64,000 nucleotides of DNA. Origin: Kistimonas asteriae (GTDB lineage: Bacteria; Pseudomonadota; Gammaproteobacteria; Pseudomonadales; Endozoicomonadaceae). Each line of letters starts with the position of its first letter. Position 1 is the stretch's first letter. The position numbers were made by a program, and so were the translations under genes. Under the pieces are notes generated by a model. That model saw nothing but the letters and a program-made list of their open reading frames with translations. It did no database searches and was not told where the DNA came from. This document shows, piece after piece, positions 20,066 to 29,941 of the stretch. The stretch covers positions 1 through 64,000 of the forward strand of contig NZ_JAEVHF010000015.1 of assembly GCF_018263925.1 (NCBI RefSeq), read 5' to 3'.

Positions 20066-21958
20066 TTAGGAAGGGATCACGCCGATAGGGTAAAGATACC
20101 GGTTGGCATCAATATAAGGTGTGTGTTCAAAAAACCACATCAACCGCGCATTGGGATCGTTAGCGAAGGTTTTGTCAGACTTCAGCTTCGCCTTGAAAGC
20201 GGCCTCAAGTTTGGGATCCTGCTTAAGCATGGCGCGGGCCATGGGTTCCATCACATAGCGTTCTGGCTCTTCGCCAGTGGTCATCATGCTGTTAAAGAAA
20301 CCCCATTGCAGGAATGAGTCCGGACTCCTGGGTTCCAGTAGGTTCATGGCCAGGGTGCCGAGACGCTGGTCGGTGAAGACTTCCACGGAGCCTGCAGGGT
20401 ATGTGACACGGCGCTTCACCGGTACCGGTGTACCGGTGATCAGCAACCGGCCTTCGTAGCCTGGCAACTTGGCACCGCCAGCACGATCCGGTTCGAAACC
20501 CACTCCCAGTCGTATGTCTTTCATCCGGTAGACGGTGACATTGAGCGTAGTAGGCTGCTTGAACACCGTCATATTGATACCGTGTTCCTTAAGGCGTTTG
20601 ATGATGGATTGCCACTGGACAGGGATCACGTAAGCCTTGGGGCGTTTGATGATCAGGTCGGGCTCTGTCATGCCGGTCAGTGGCACGGTATAGGTTTTGG
20701 GTTTGTTACTCCAGATCACCACATCATCACCCGTAATCGGTGATTTTTCTGTTTCGTAGGTGACGCCCTTGAATTCAACGTCGGGAACCTTCTCGGGTGC
20801 CTTCCAGGTCAGTACTGTTCTGGCAGGGCGCATGGCGTGGTCTTTTTCTGCCGCATTTTTCAACCCTTTTGGATCCGCCGCCACACTCTCCAGTATCGAT
20901 TTGTAGAGCACATAATTACCCAGTACCTGTTGTTTATAGGGTTTCAGTGCGTGCAATTCGACCAGGATGCTTGGAATGCCACGGATATCCCCATACTGGT
21001 TCGAGAATCGCGCCAGATCACTTGAATACGGGTAGTAGCCTTTCGTGATATCGCTGTTGTCATTGGCGCTGATACAGACATTGGGAATATGGCCCATGGC
21101 CTTCAGATCTTTGTAGACCTTCGGGGTCATGGACTTGTCCATCCATGCCTTGGCCGCCGGTGACCAGCCGTTACCGTTATCACAATACGTGACATCGTAC
21201 TGGTAATTGATACCGTCGGTGGAGTGGACATCCATGAAAAAATCCGGATCCCAGGTTGCCATGACATTGACGACATTGCGGATTTCGGGGCTGTCCAGCT
21301 TGGTAAAGTCCCTGTTCAGGTTGAGGTTGTTGGCGTTCAGCCGCCAGCCGGTGACATCCGGCCCGTTCTGGTTGATGCGACTGTAGGCGCTGCGTCGCAT
21401 ATCGCCATCCGGGTTCACTGCCGGGATGAACAACACATTCACTTTTTTGAGCAGGCCTGGGTATTGCTTACCGACAGTCAGGTCTCGCAGGAGCATCAAT
21501 CCGGCGTCCTTCCCGTTGACTTCGCCCGGGTGAATGCCGGATTCAATCAGTACGGTGGGCTTGCCGCTCTCTTTCAACCCTTTTGGTGTCTTATCTTGAC
21601 TGGTGGACACCACTGCCATGACCATGTTGCGGCCTTCCGGTGTTTTCTCGTTCAGGTTGATAATCCGGATATCTGACGTCTGGGTCGCCAGTCGTTTCAA
21701 CCAGTTGACAGTGTCCTGGTAATCACCGGTTTTCTTTTAGTCGGAGGCTTCTGCCTTGGTAATAAAGGGATCACTGGCTGATGCAGTGAATCGTTCGCTC
21801 TTACCTTTCCAGGGTATGTCTGGCGGTAGAATGCGGTGTTTAGCGGCCTCTGAATACGCTTTGTCGTTAGTGTTGGCGGGAGGGGGCGGAACTGCATGGG
21901 AAAGTCGGGAGAGGGAGACCAGCATCAAGAGAGGGAGCAAGCAGATAATGGAACGCAT
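20066..21958 (-). pseudogene. M14 zinc carboxypeptidase interrupted by an in-frame stop
   Basis: The reading frame from ATG 21958 encodes a signal peptide (MRSIICLLPLLMLVSLSRLS) and about 73 residues, then TAA at 21737-21739. It continues in the same frame for another ~555 residues with KKTGDYQDTVNWLKRLATQ. The downstream part has M14 features: a zinc-binding IHPGE motif, a second His in DVHSTDGINY, and a conserved ILVELHA segment. One base change (TAA from TAC/TAT) would restore a 630-residue secreted peptidase. Frame and spacing are intact, so the lesion is recent, a sequencing error, or a readthrough site. Without the signal peptide, a TTG at 21700 could start a cytosolic fragment. Confidence 0.8.
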
Positions 21959-22069
21959 CGTGACCTCCTGAGAGGTACATAAGGAGATAAATCAGGCTGG
22001 AAAGTAAAGTTCAATTCAGGCGTGCTGTAAAACGTATGGTGGTCTGAATAGTGGTGTTTTTGAAGGCTG

Positions 22070-22801
22070 TTAACGGGTACTGAATTCAGGAAACAGTGCA
22101 TTCAACTCCCGGTAAATAGCCTGTTTTTGTTGTTCATCCAGCCATGACGGGCTGATGTCGGTATTGAAACAATGCTGAGTGCGGCAGTTTTGCAGAACAA
22201 AACGACGGACACCTGCCTGATATAACTGCTCTGCCAGGGAGATCAGTTTTTCTGGCGGCAGTAACTGCCAGTGCACAGTGGTTCGTACTTCATGGTTGGT
22301 GCCGGAGTCCAGCAGGATATCCAGGCTGCGCCAGCAGGCATCACCGCTCGCAGTACCGGTTATTTCCCGATAATCCTCCGGCAACGCTTTGATGTCGAAA
22401 CCCACCCAGTCAAGGTGTGCAAGTACCTGCGAAAATCGTGAGGGGGAGGTGCCCGCCGTGTGCATACCGGTCTGGAAGCCCAGAGTCCTGACCGACCTGA
22501 TCGCCGGTAATAACGCCTTCTGCAGGGTAGGCTCGCCGCCGCTGAAGACCACGGCGTCCAGGAGTCCTCTGCGCTGTTGGAGAAAGTGCTCAACGTCCTG
22601 CCAGGATAACTGTTCGTTGGAGCGAGTAGGGAGCAGATGCGTATTCTGACAATACTGGCAGCGCAGGTTGCAGCCCTGAGTAAAAATGACGGCCGATAAC
22701 GCATCCGGAAAGTCGATGGTCGTCATTGGCGTCAGGCCGCCGACGCGCAACGCGGCGGCCTGATCATTTTCTGAAGTGGCCGGAATGCACGCTGAACTCA
22801 C
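22070..22801 (-). CDS. nrdG: Class III RNR activating enzyme (Pseudomonas type)
   Basis: A 243-residue radical-SAM protein with cluster motif C44-NLRC48-QYC51 and the usual VVFSGGEPTLQ motif. It is longer than E. coli NrdG and of the type named anaerobic ribonucleoside-triphosphate reductase activating protein in pseudomonads. It starts with GTG overlapping the stop of the small glycyl-radical gene (GTGA), so translation is coupled. It presumably radicalises that small protein. Confidence 0.92.
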   Translation of the reverse strand: MSSACIPATSENDQAAALRVGGLTPMTTIDFPDALSAVIFTQGCNLRCQYCQNTHLLPTRSNEQLSWQDVEHFLQQRRGLLDAVVFSGGEPTLQKALLPAIRSVRTLGFQTGMHTAGTSPSRFSQVLAHLDWVGFDIKALPEDYREITGTASGDACWRSLDILLDSGTNHEVRTTVHWQLLPPEKLISLAEQLYQAGVRRFVLQNCRTQHCFNTDISPSWLDEQQKQAIYRELNALFPEFSTR

Positions 22802-23004
22802 TGGACGGCTTCCGCAGAGTGAGCAGTAAGTTGTGTCACGGACGCAGTGGGGCGCTTTTCCTGAAAGTGCAGTCTGTCTTCATGCTCCTGGTGCTTGCCG
22901 GGATTGAAGGCCGATACCGGACGGTGGTAACCCATCACCCGGGTCCATACTTCGCACCGTTGGCGTTCACTGTCATCCAGTGTGAGGTTGTTGTCCTGTT
23001 TCAT
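22798..23004 (-). CDS. Stand-alone glycyl-radical domain of class III RNR
   Basis: A 68-residue protein with its own ribosome site (CAGGAG) and ATG at 23004, lying 38 bases after the large nrdD and overlapping nrdG. Residues 16-50 (RCEVWTRVMGYHRPVSAFNP, then GK-x-x-EH) match the C-terminal glycyl-radical segment of NrdD proteins: R-V-x-G-Y with radical Gly25, then N-x-GK and the E-x-x-R pattern. The large subunit ends before this segment. I infer a split enzyme in which this protein supplies the radical loop. The C-terminal ~18 residues are not conserved-looking. Confidence 0.85.
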   Translation of the reverse strand: MKQDNNLTLDDSERQRCEVWTRVMGYHRPVSAFNPGKHQEHEDRLHFQEKRPTASVTQLTAHSAEAVQ

Positions 23005-23042
23005 GGGTATTTCTCCTGTGGTTCAAGGGTTGTTAATGGTTA

Positions 23043-25079
23043 TCAGGCTTCAGCCAGGGCCTGTTGTTTTCGGATGACCAGTTCATCATCGCACCTGGGG
23101 CAGAACTCATGCTCGCCGGACAGATAGCCATGGCGGGGGCAGATGGAAAACGTCGGGGTCACCGTAATGTAGGGCAGGCGGTAGTTTTCCAGGCTGCGAC
23201 GTACCAGCTTCTTGCAGGCTTCGACCGAAGTGATCCGTTCACTCATGTACAGGTGCAGGACGGTACCACCGGTGTATTTGCACTGGAGTTCATCCTGCAG
23301 GTCGAGAGCGGCAAAGGGGTCATCCGTATAGCCGACAGGCAGCTGTGACGAGTTGGTGTAATACGGCTGTTCCGGGGTGCCGGCCTGGAGGATGTCGGGG
23401 AACCGTTTGCGATCCTCCTTTGCCAGGCGGTAAGTGGTGCCTTCCGCCGGTGTGGCCTCAAGGTTATAGAGGTGTCCGGTCTCTTCCTGGAAGGCCTGCA
23501 TCCGTTCACGGATATGGTCCAGCAGAGCGACGGCCATACCATGCCCGGCCGGTGACGTGATGTCATCGGTGTCGTCAGTGAAATTACGGATCATCTCGTT
23601 GATGCCGTTCACCCCGATGGTTGAAAAATGGTTGCGCAGTGTGCCCAGGTAACGCTTCGTGTAGGGAAACAGCCCCTCATCGATATGACGCTGAATGACT
23701 TTCCGCTTCACCTCCAGGCTCTCTTTCGCCAGTTCCAGCAGTTCATCCAGCCGCTGGTAGAGGGCAGTGCGATCCTTTTTGAACCGATATCCCAGGCGGG
23801 CGCAATTGATGGTGACAACGCCGAGCGAACCGGTCTGCTCAGCGGATCCGAACAGGCCATTACCCCGTTTCAGCAGTTCACGCAGATCCAGCTGCAGACG
23901 GCAGCACATGGAGCGCACCATGTTCGGGGTCAGGTCGGAGTTCAGAAAGTTCTGGAAATAGGGCAGGCCGTACTTTGCGGTCATTTCGAACAGCAGGTCC
24001 GTGTTGGTGCTGTCCCAGTCAAATTCCGGTGTGATGTTGTATGTGGGAATGGGGAATGTGAATACCCGCCCCCTGGCGTCACCGGCCATCATGACTTCGA
24101 TGTAGGCCCGGTTGATCATCGCCATCTCCTGCTGGAGGTCGCCATAATTGAACGGCATTTCTTCGCCGGCAATGATCGGTATCTGCTCCTTCAGGTCATC
24201 CGGGCAGACCCAGTCGAAGGTGATGTTGGTAAACGGTGTCTGGGTACCCCAGCGGGACGGCACATTCAGGTTGTAGATGAATTCCTGAATACACTGTTTG
24301 ACGGTGTCGTATGATAGCTGGTCTTTCCGGATAAACGGCGCCAGATAAGTATCGAAGGAGCTGAAGGCCTGGGCGCCAGCCCATTCATTTTGAAGGGTGC
24401 CGAGAAAGTTCACCATCTGGCCAATGGCGGCGGTCAGGTGTTTGGGCGGCCCGGCCTCGACCCGGCCGGGTACTCCGTTAAGCCCTTCATGCAGCAGGGT
24501 GCGCAGGGACCAGCCCGCACAGTAGCCGGATAGCATATCCAGATCGTGGACATGGATGTCGCCTTCCCGGTGAGCTTCACCGATCGCCGGTTCATAGACG
24601 TGGCTGAGCCAGTAATTGGCGGTCACTTTACCCGCCACATTTAGTATCAGTCCACCCAATGAGTAGCCCTGGTTGGCGTTGGCCTTGACCCGCCAGTCGC
24701 TGCGTTCCAGGTATTCGGACATCGACGTTTCTACATCCAGCAGGGTGCGCCGGTCATCGCGCAGGGTATTGTGTCGTTCCCGGTAGACGATATAGGCGCG
24801 AGCCGTCTCAAGGTAACCTTCGGTCGCCAGAACCTGTTCTGCCAGATCCTGAACCTGCTCGACCGTGGGGGTGGCTTCACCCTGAAAGCGGTACCGAATC
24901 AGTGTCAGTATTTTGTCACAAATCTTCCCGGCTTCTAGCGCGTTGTATTCGCCAGTGGCTCTTCCTGCCTTCAGGATGGCCTGGCTGATTTTGACGGGGT
25001 CAAAGGGTTCCCGGCTGTTGTCGCGTTTCAGAATGCAGGTGGGGGAGTGCTGGATATCCCTATCGGACAGGCCGGGCAT
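23043..25079 (-). CDS. nrdD: Anaerobic ribonucleoside-triphosphate reductase, large subunit without glycyl-radical loop
   Basis: 678 residues from ATG 25079, chosen because AAAGGAG lies five bases upstream and further upstream codons run through the regulatory boxes. It has an N-terminal ATP-cone (about 10-105), a class III barrel, and ends in a zinc-binding region (CPRHGYLSGEHEFCPRC) followed by only a short tail. The R-V-x-G-Y radical motif expected next is absent here and encoded by the following small gene. Part of an nrdD-small gene-nrdG operon, divergent from norCB. Confidence 0.93.
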   Translation of the reverse strand: MPGLSDRDIQHSPTCILKRDNSREPFDPVKISQAILKAGRATGEYNALEAGKICDKILTLIRYRFQGEATPTVEQVQDLAEQVLATEGYLETARAYIVYRERHNTLRDDRRTLLDVETSMSEYLERSDWRVKANANQGYSLGGLILNVAGKVTANYWLSHVYEPAIGEAHREGDIHVHDLDMLSGYCAGWSLRTLLHEGLNGVPGRVEAGPPKHLTAAIGQMVNFLGTLQNEWAGAQAFSSFDTYLAPFIRKDQLSYDTVKQCIQEFIYNLNVPSRWGTQTPFTNITFDWVCPDDLKEQIPIIAGEEMPFNYGDLQQEMAMINRAYIEVMMAGDARGRVFTFPIPTYNITPEFDWDSTNTDLLFEMTAKYGLPYFQNFLNSDLTPNMVRSMCCRLQLDLRELLKRGNGLFGSAEQTGSLGVVTINCARLGYRFKKDRTALYQRLDELLELAKESLEVKRKVIQRHIDEGLFPYTKRYLGTLRNHFSTIGVNGINEMIRNFTDDTDDITSPAGHGMAVALLDHIRERMQAFQEETGHLYNLEATPAEGTTYRLAKEDRKRFPDILQAGTPEQPYYTNSSQLPVGYTDDPFAALDLQDELQCKYTGGTVLHLYMSERITSVEACKKLVRRSLENYRLPYITVTPTFSICPRHGYLSGEHEFCPRCDDELVIRKQQALAEA

Positions 25080-25130
25080 GGCGTGCTCCTTTATACGTTC
25101 TGTATGTGTTGTGGTATATGCTTCAGTCAA

Positions 25131-25178
25131 GCACAACATGTTGTGTGTGTAAATATAGACAAGCACAATATGTTGTTT
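25131..25178 (-). promoter_or_regulatory. Pair of NrdR boxes upstream of nrdD (system 2)
   Basis: GCACAACATGTTGTGT (25131-25146) and GCACAATATGTTGTTT (25163-25178) each match the NrdR consensus at about 13 of 16 positions. Their centres are 32 bp apart, three helical turns, the arrangement known for NrdR repression. They flank the predicted start point near 25152. Confidence 0.85.
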
Positions 25179-25186
25179 TTCTAAAA

Positions 25187-25200
25187 TTGATTTTGATCAA
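25187..25200 (-). promoter_or_regulatory. DNR/FNR-type box for nrdD (system 2)
   Basis: TTGAT-TTTG-ATCAA with a perfect core. Centred at 25193.5 it would activate a start near 25152 on the minus strand, between the two NrdR boxes. Confidence 0.8.
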
Positions 25201-25265
25201 GGATTTTCAGGTTTTACATGGCAGAAAAGGGTTTTTTTCATGTTGCAGCGGGCTTTTTTCATGAC

Positions 25266-25279
25266 TTGATTATCGTCAA
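25266..25279 (+). promoter_or_regulatory. DNR/FNR-type box for norCB
   Basis: TTGAT-TATC-GTCAA. A -10 hexamer TAGAAT at 25302-25307 is centred 32 bases downstream, giving a start near 25314 in front of the norC ATG at 25342. Confidence 0.85.
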
Positions 25280-25341
25280 GTGGATTATCGGGCCGCCTCC
25301 CTAGAATGGACACGTACAAAAATAATGAGAGGGGGGGGAAC

Positions 25342-25782
25342 ATGCCGGAGAAATTTACCAAGGGCATGGCCAGAAACATTTACTACGGGGGAAGTCTGTT
25401 CTTCATCCTGTTGTTTCTTGGCCTGACCCTGGACACCACCAGGAAGCTCCCGCAGCGTGATCATCGGGAAAATATCACTGAAGCGGTAGCGAACGGCAAA
25501 CTGTTATGGGAGGAAAATAACTGTATTGGCTGTCATACGCTGATTGGAGAAGGCGCCTATTTCGCACCGGAACTGGTCAATGTTTATGACCGTCGCGGCG
25601 GAGAGGAGGGCTTCAAGGACTTCTTTAAGGGCTGGATGGCAGCACAACCGCTCAATATTCCAGGAAGACGACAGATGCCGCAATTTAACCTGTCTGACAA
25701 GGAAGTGGATGATCTGGCGGAGTTCCTGAAATGGTCGTCAGAGATCAATACCAATGGCTGGCCACCGAATATAGAAGGTTGA
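25342..25782 (+). CDS. norC: Nitric oxide reductase subunit C
   Basis: A 146-residue membrane-anchored cytochrome c, the electron-entry subunit of cNOR. One N-terminal membrane helix (about 14-32) is followed by heme site Cys61-IGC-His65 with TLIGEGAYFAPEL and the distal Met in RRQMPQFN. The start at 25342 follows GAGAGGGGGGGG and gives exactly the common NorC length; the upstream ATG at 25306 would lie before the predicted transcription start. norB follows after 12 bases. Confidence 0.97.
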   Translation: MPEKFTKGMARNIYYGGSLFFILLFLGLTLDTTRKLPQRDHRENITEAVANGKLLWEENNCIGCHTLIGEGAYFAPELVNVYDRRGGEEGFKDFFKGWMAAQPLNIPGRRQMPQFNLSDKEVDDLAEFLKWSSEINTNGWPPNIEG

Positions 25783-27183
<1,401 letters not shown>

Positions 27184-27210
27184 GTACGGAAGTCGTCGTT
27201 GAAGTACTTT

Positions 27211-27237
27211 GGCCCCGGTTTGCCGGGGCTTTTTTTT
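27211..27237 (+). terminator. Terminator between norB and norD
   Basis: GCCCCGG-TTT-GCCGGGGC followed by eight T, 28 bases after the norB stop and only 20 bases before norD. It may partly terminate, lowering norD relative to norCB. Confidence 0.9.
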
Positions 27238-27256
27238 CGGCAGAGGGGAATAGCAG

Positions 27257-29089
27257 ATGGAAGAATATGTTGGCAGCCTCTGGCACCGTCTGATTACCCG
27301 CAGTGCCAGCCAGGAGTATGCGCAGGCCCGAGTCTGTCTGCAGGACGTTGGACGGTCTGTGGCGACACTGTTCCGTGCGCTGGGCGGTGACAGGGGGCTG
27401 AGAATCGAGGCGTCGGCCCCCCGGGATTACCTGACCTGGCGTAGCCTGCTGGCGAGGATAGCCGGTACCGGGCGTCAGGTTAGCCTGGCCTGGCGGGATG
27501 ACGAAAGCCTGCGCCTGCCGGAAAGCATTGCATTATTCCCTGAACCTGCACAGAACCGGGAGCTCTATCTCTGGCTGGCTGCCTTGGCGTCTAAGCAGCC
27601 AAACGGTTTTCGGCACTGGGGCAGGGACAATCAGCAGCATGTGGTTGACCTGTTGCAGCAGTGCCCCGGGTTGCGTCCCCGTTACCAGCGGTTGGTGTCG
27701 TCTTATATGGGCCTGAGACCCGATCCCGGGTGGTTGCCTGAAGGTGATGCCAGGCTGGAACGAGCCATTCAACAAGCGTTGCTGGACCCCGGTTCAGTGC
27801 AGACATTCCCTGCCAGTAACCGTGCGCCCTGGCCTGTGCTGCTCTGGTTGTATCCGTCTACCGGCGTCAATGCGCCGGTAGCCATGCTGGATGACGACGA
27901 TACGGTTGACGTGCCGCAGTCAGGGGGGGGCGAAGGGCATAAACGTATTCGAAAGCAGGGGGCGGTCGTTGATGATCCCAATGGAAGGGATGGTCTGCTG
28001 CTGTTCCGTCTCGAGAATTTGTTCAGCTGGTCTGAGTACAGCAGTCTTGATCGCACCTGTGATGACAGTGAGGACGAAGATGTCGGTCGGGTAGCGGATG
28101 ACCTCGATATCATTAGTGTATCCCGCAAACGGCAGGCCGGCGCCTCGCGGCTGAAGTTGGATCTGGACCTGCCGGCTGCGATCAATGATGACCTGCCGCT
28201 GGGGGATGGGATCCTGTTGCCTGAATGGGATTTTCGTCGCAACAGTCTGCGTGAGGGGTATTGCCTGCTGCAGCCCATGCTGGATCAGCGGGCCGAACCG
28301 ATGCCCCTGCCCGGGCGACTGATACCGGTTGTGAAACAGCTGCGGGCCCGGTTTGAAACACTGAAGCCAGAGCGACAATGGCTGCGCCGGCAGCCGGAGG
28401 GGGATGAAGTTGACCTGGATGCCTGGCTCGACTTCCAGGCCAGACGACAGCAGGGCGATAACCGTGACGCGGGACTGTATCGGCGATTCAGTCACCAGAA
28501 TCGGGATCTTTGTTGCCTGTTGCTGGCGGATCTCTCCATGTCGACTGAAGCCTATATCAATAATGATTACCAGGTCATTGATGTCATCCGGGACAGTCTT
28601 CTGCTGTTTTCTGAAGCACTGTCAGCGGTGGGCGACCGATTCGCCCTGTATGGCTTCTCGTCGGTTAAGCGTCACCAGGTTCGGTTTAATCTGCTGAAAA
28701 ATTTCGGTGAAACCTATGATGACCGGGTGAGGGGGCGCCTGCAGTCGTTACGGCCGGGTTATTACACCCGAATGGGAGCGGCGATACGCCAGGCCACGAA
28801 GATCCTGATGGACCAGGGCGAATCCCGCCGGTTACTGTTGCTGATCAGTGACGGCAAGCCCAATGATATCGATCACTATGAAGGCCGTTATGGGGTGGAA
28901 GATACCCGCATGGCGATCATCGAGGCACGGCAACAGGGGCTGTTACCGTTTTGCATCACGATTGACCAGGAGGCGGAAGCTTATCTGCCCTATCTGTTCG
29001 GCAGTGATGGTTTCTCAGTCATTCACCGGCCGGCACAGTTGCCACGGGAATTGCCCCTGTTATACAGTCGTCTGACCGGAGGCTGTTAG
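27257..29089 (+). CDS. norD: NorD, von Willebrand-domain activator of nitric oxide reductase
   Basis: A 610-residue protein with a C-terminal von Willebrand factor A domain (about 410-605) carrying the MIDAS motif DLSMST and a later ISDGKPND motif. The acidic middle region (CDDSEDEDVGRVADD) is typical of NorD. It pairs with the NirQ/NorQ ATPase to activate NorCB. It has its own ribosome site but is preceded by a terminator, so it depends on read-through or a weak promoter. Confidence 0.94.
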   Translation: MEEYVGSLWHRLITRSASQEYAQARVCLQDVGRSVATLFRALGGDRGLRIEASAPRDYLTWRSLLARIAGTGRQVSLAWRDDESLRLPESIALFPEPAQNRELYLWLAALASKQPNGFRHWGRDNQQHVVDLLQQCPGLRPRYQRLVSSYMGLRPDPGWLPEGDARLERAIQQALLDPGSVQTFPASNRAPWPVLLWLYPSTGVNAPVAMLDDDDTVDVPQSGGGEGHKRIRKQGAVVDDPNGRDGLLLFRLENLFSWSEYSSLDRTCDDSEDEDVGRVADDLDIISVSRKRQAGASRLKLDLDLPAAINDDLPLGDGILLPEWDFRRNSLREGYCLLQPMLDQRAEPMPLPGRLIPVVKQLRARFETLKPERQWLRRQPEGDEVDLDAWLDFQARRQQGDNRDAGLYRRFSHQNRDLCCLLLADLSMSTEAYINNDYQVIDVIRDSLLLFSEALSAVGDRFALYGFSSVKRHQVRFNLLKNFGETYDDRVRGRLQSLRPGYYTRMGAAIRQATKILMDQGESRRLLLLISDGKPNDIDHYEGRYGVEDTRMAIIEARQQGLLPFCITIDQEAEAYLPYLFGSDGFSVIHRPAQLPRELPLLYSRLTGGC

Positions 29090-29106
29090 CAGGGACTGAC
29101 ACACGC

Positions 29107-29484
29107 ATGTATCTGATCGTTAAACATCTTCATATGACGCTGGCGCTGTTGAGTGTCGGCCTGTTTTCTGTCCGTGCCTGCTGGTCGGTGGCCGGTTCTG
29201 CCCGGTTGCAGCAGCGTTGGGTGAGAATAGTACCGCATCTGCTGGATACCCTGTTGCTGGGTTGTGGTGTCTGGTTGGCCTGGCAGTGGTCAGCCTGGGA
29301 TGTGCCCTGGGTGCAGGCCAAGCTTGCGGCGTTGTTTGTTTATATAGGGCTGGGGATGGTCGCTATCAAGCGAGGGAAAACACCACGTGTACGGGCTGTT
29401 GCGGCGCTGATTTCCATTGCTGTTTTTGTCTATATTCTCTCGGTTGCCGTTACTAAAAGTCCATTGCCGTTTATGGGGATGTAG
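29107..29484 (+). CDS. SirB2-like small membrane protein
   Basis: A 125-residue inner-membrane protein with four hydrophobic segments, beginning MYLIVKHLHMTLALLSVGLF, which matches the SirB/SirB2 family (KxLHM...S). It follows norD by 17 bases and is probably co-transcribed. SirB-family members near denitrification genes have no assigned biochemical role. Confidence 0.8.
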   Translation: MYLIVKHLHMTLALLSVGLFSVRACWSVAGSARLQQRWVRIVPHLLDTLLLGCGVWLAWQWSAWDVPWVQAKLAALFVYIGLGMVAIKRGKTPRVRAVAALISIAVFVYILSVAVTKSPLPFMGM

Positions 29485-29541
29485 TCAGGCGCCGAACAGG
29501 TACTCCCTGCGACAAAAAACACCCGGTTTGCCTGCGGCTGT

Positions 29542-29754
29542 TTATCGGGGTAACCAGAACACCATGATCAGGCAGAACAGTGAGATGGCGGTAAAGCTGA
29601 GCCAGAAGTACTGCTGTCGTCGTGTTTGCCCGGTATGCAGGCTATCCGGTAACGGCATTCCGCACTGTGTACAATGCGTCTCACTCTGTCTGCTCATCGC
29701 CCGGCAGTAAAGGCACTGTTTTTCAGAATCTCCTGGCATCCCTGATTCTCCCAC
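29542..29754 (-). CDS. dnrP: DnrP-like zinc-ribbon membrane protein
   Basis: A 70-residue protein with two CxxC pairs (CLYC, CTQC) spaced as a zinc ribbon and one C-terminal membrane helix (WLSFTAISLFCLIMVFWL). This matches the small proteins called DnrP that lie beside dnr in pseudomonads; their function is not known. An internal Met at 29739 is an alternative start. A DNR-type box is centred 75 bases upstream, so it is likely induced under denitrifying conditions. The gene lies downstream of dnr on the same strand. Confidence 0.7.
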   Translation of the reverse strand: MGESGMPGDSEKQCLYCRAMSRQSETHCTQCGMPLPDSLHTGQTRRQQYFWLSFTAISLFCLIMVFWLPR

Positions 29755-29814
29755 TCAGTATGGATGGCCATTTCATGATTGTTGATTCTGAACGCAGGCT
29801 CAACCGCTGGGAAT

Positions 29815-29845
29815 GGTTAAACCTGATTGTAATCAAGGTTTAACC
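29815..29845. promoter_or_regulatory. DNR/FNR-type box nested in a 31-bp palindrome upstream of dnrP
   Basis: On the minus strand TTGAT-TACA-ATCAG (29823-29836). It is flanked by a perfect 9-bp inverted repeat GGTTAAACC (29815-29823) / GGTTTAACC (29837-29845) with almost the same centre. The box is placed for a start near 29788. Confidence 0.7.
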
Positions 29846-29941
29846 GGCGGGATGCCGGGATAATTTTCCTGTGCCACTATCGGGTTATATTGGGAGCCTC
29901 TGCCACAATAGATATGGTCGTGTGACAGGAGGGAAAAGGGA

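Noticed and set aside
19742..20317. 191-codon plus-strand frame upstream of nrdD
   Set aside because: It covers the NrdR box and the end of the peptidase gene and has no protein-like features.
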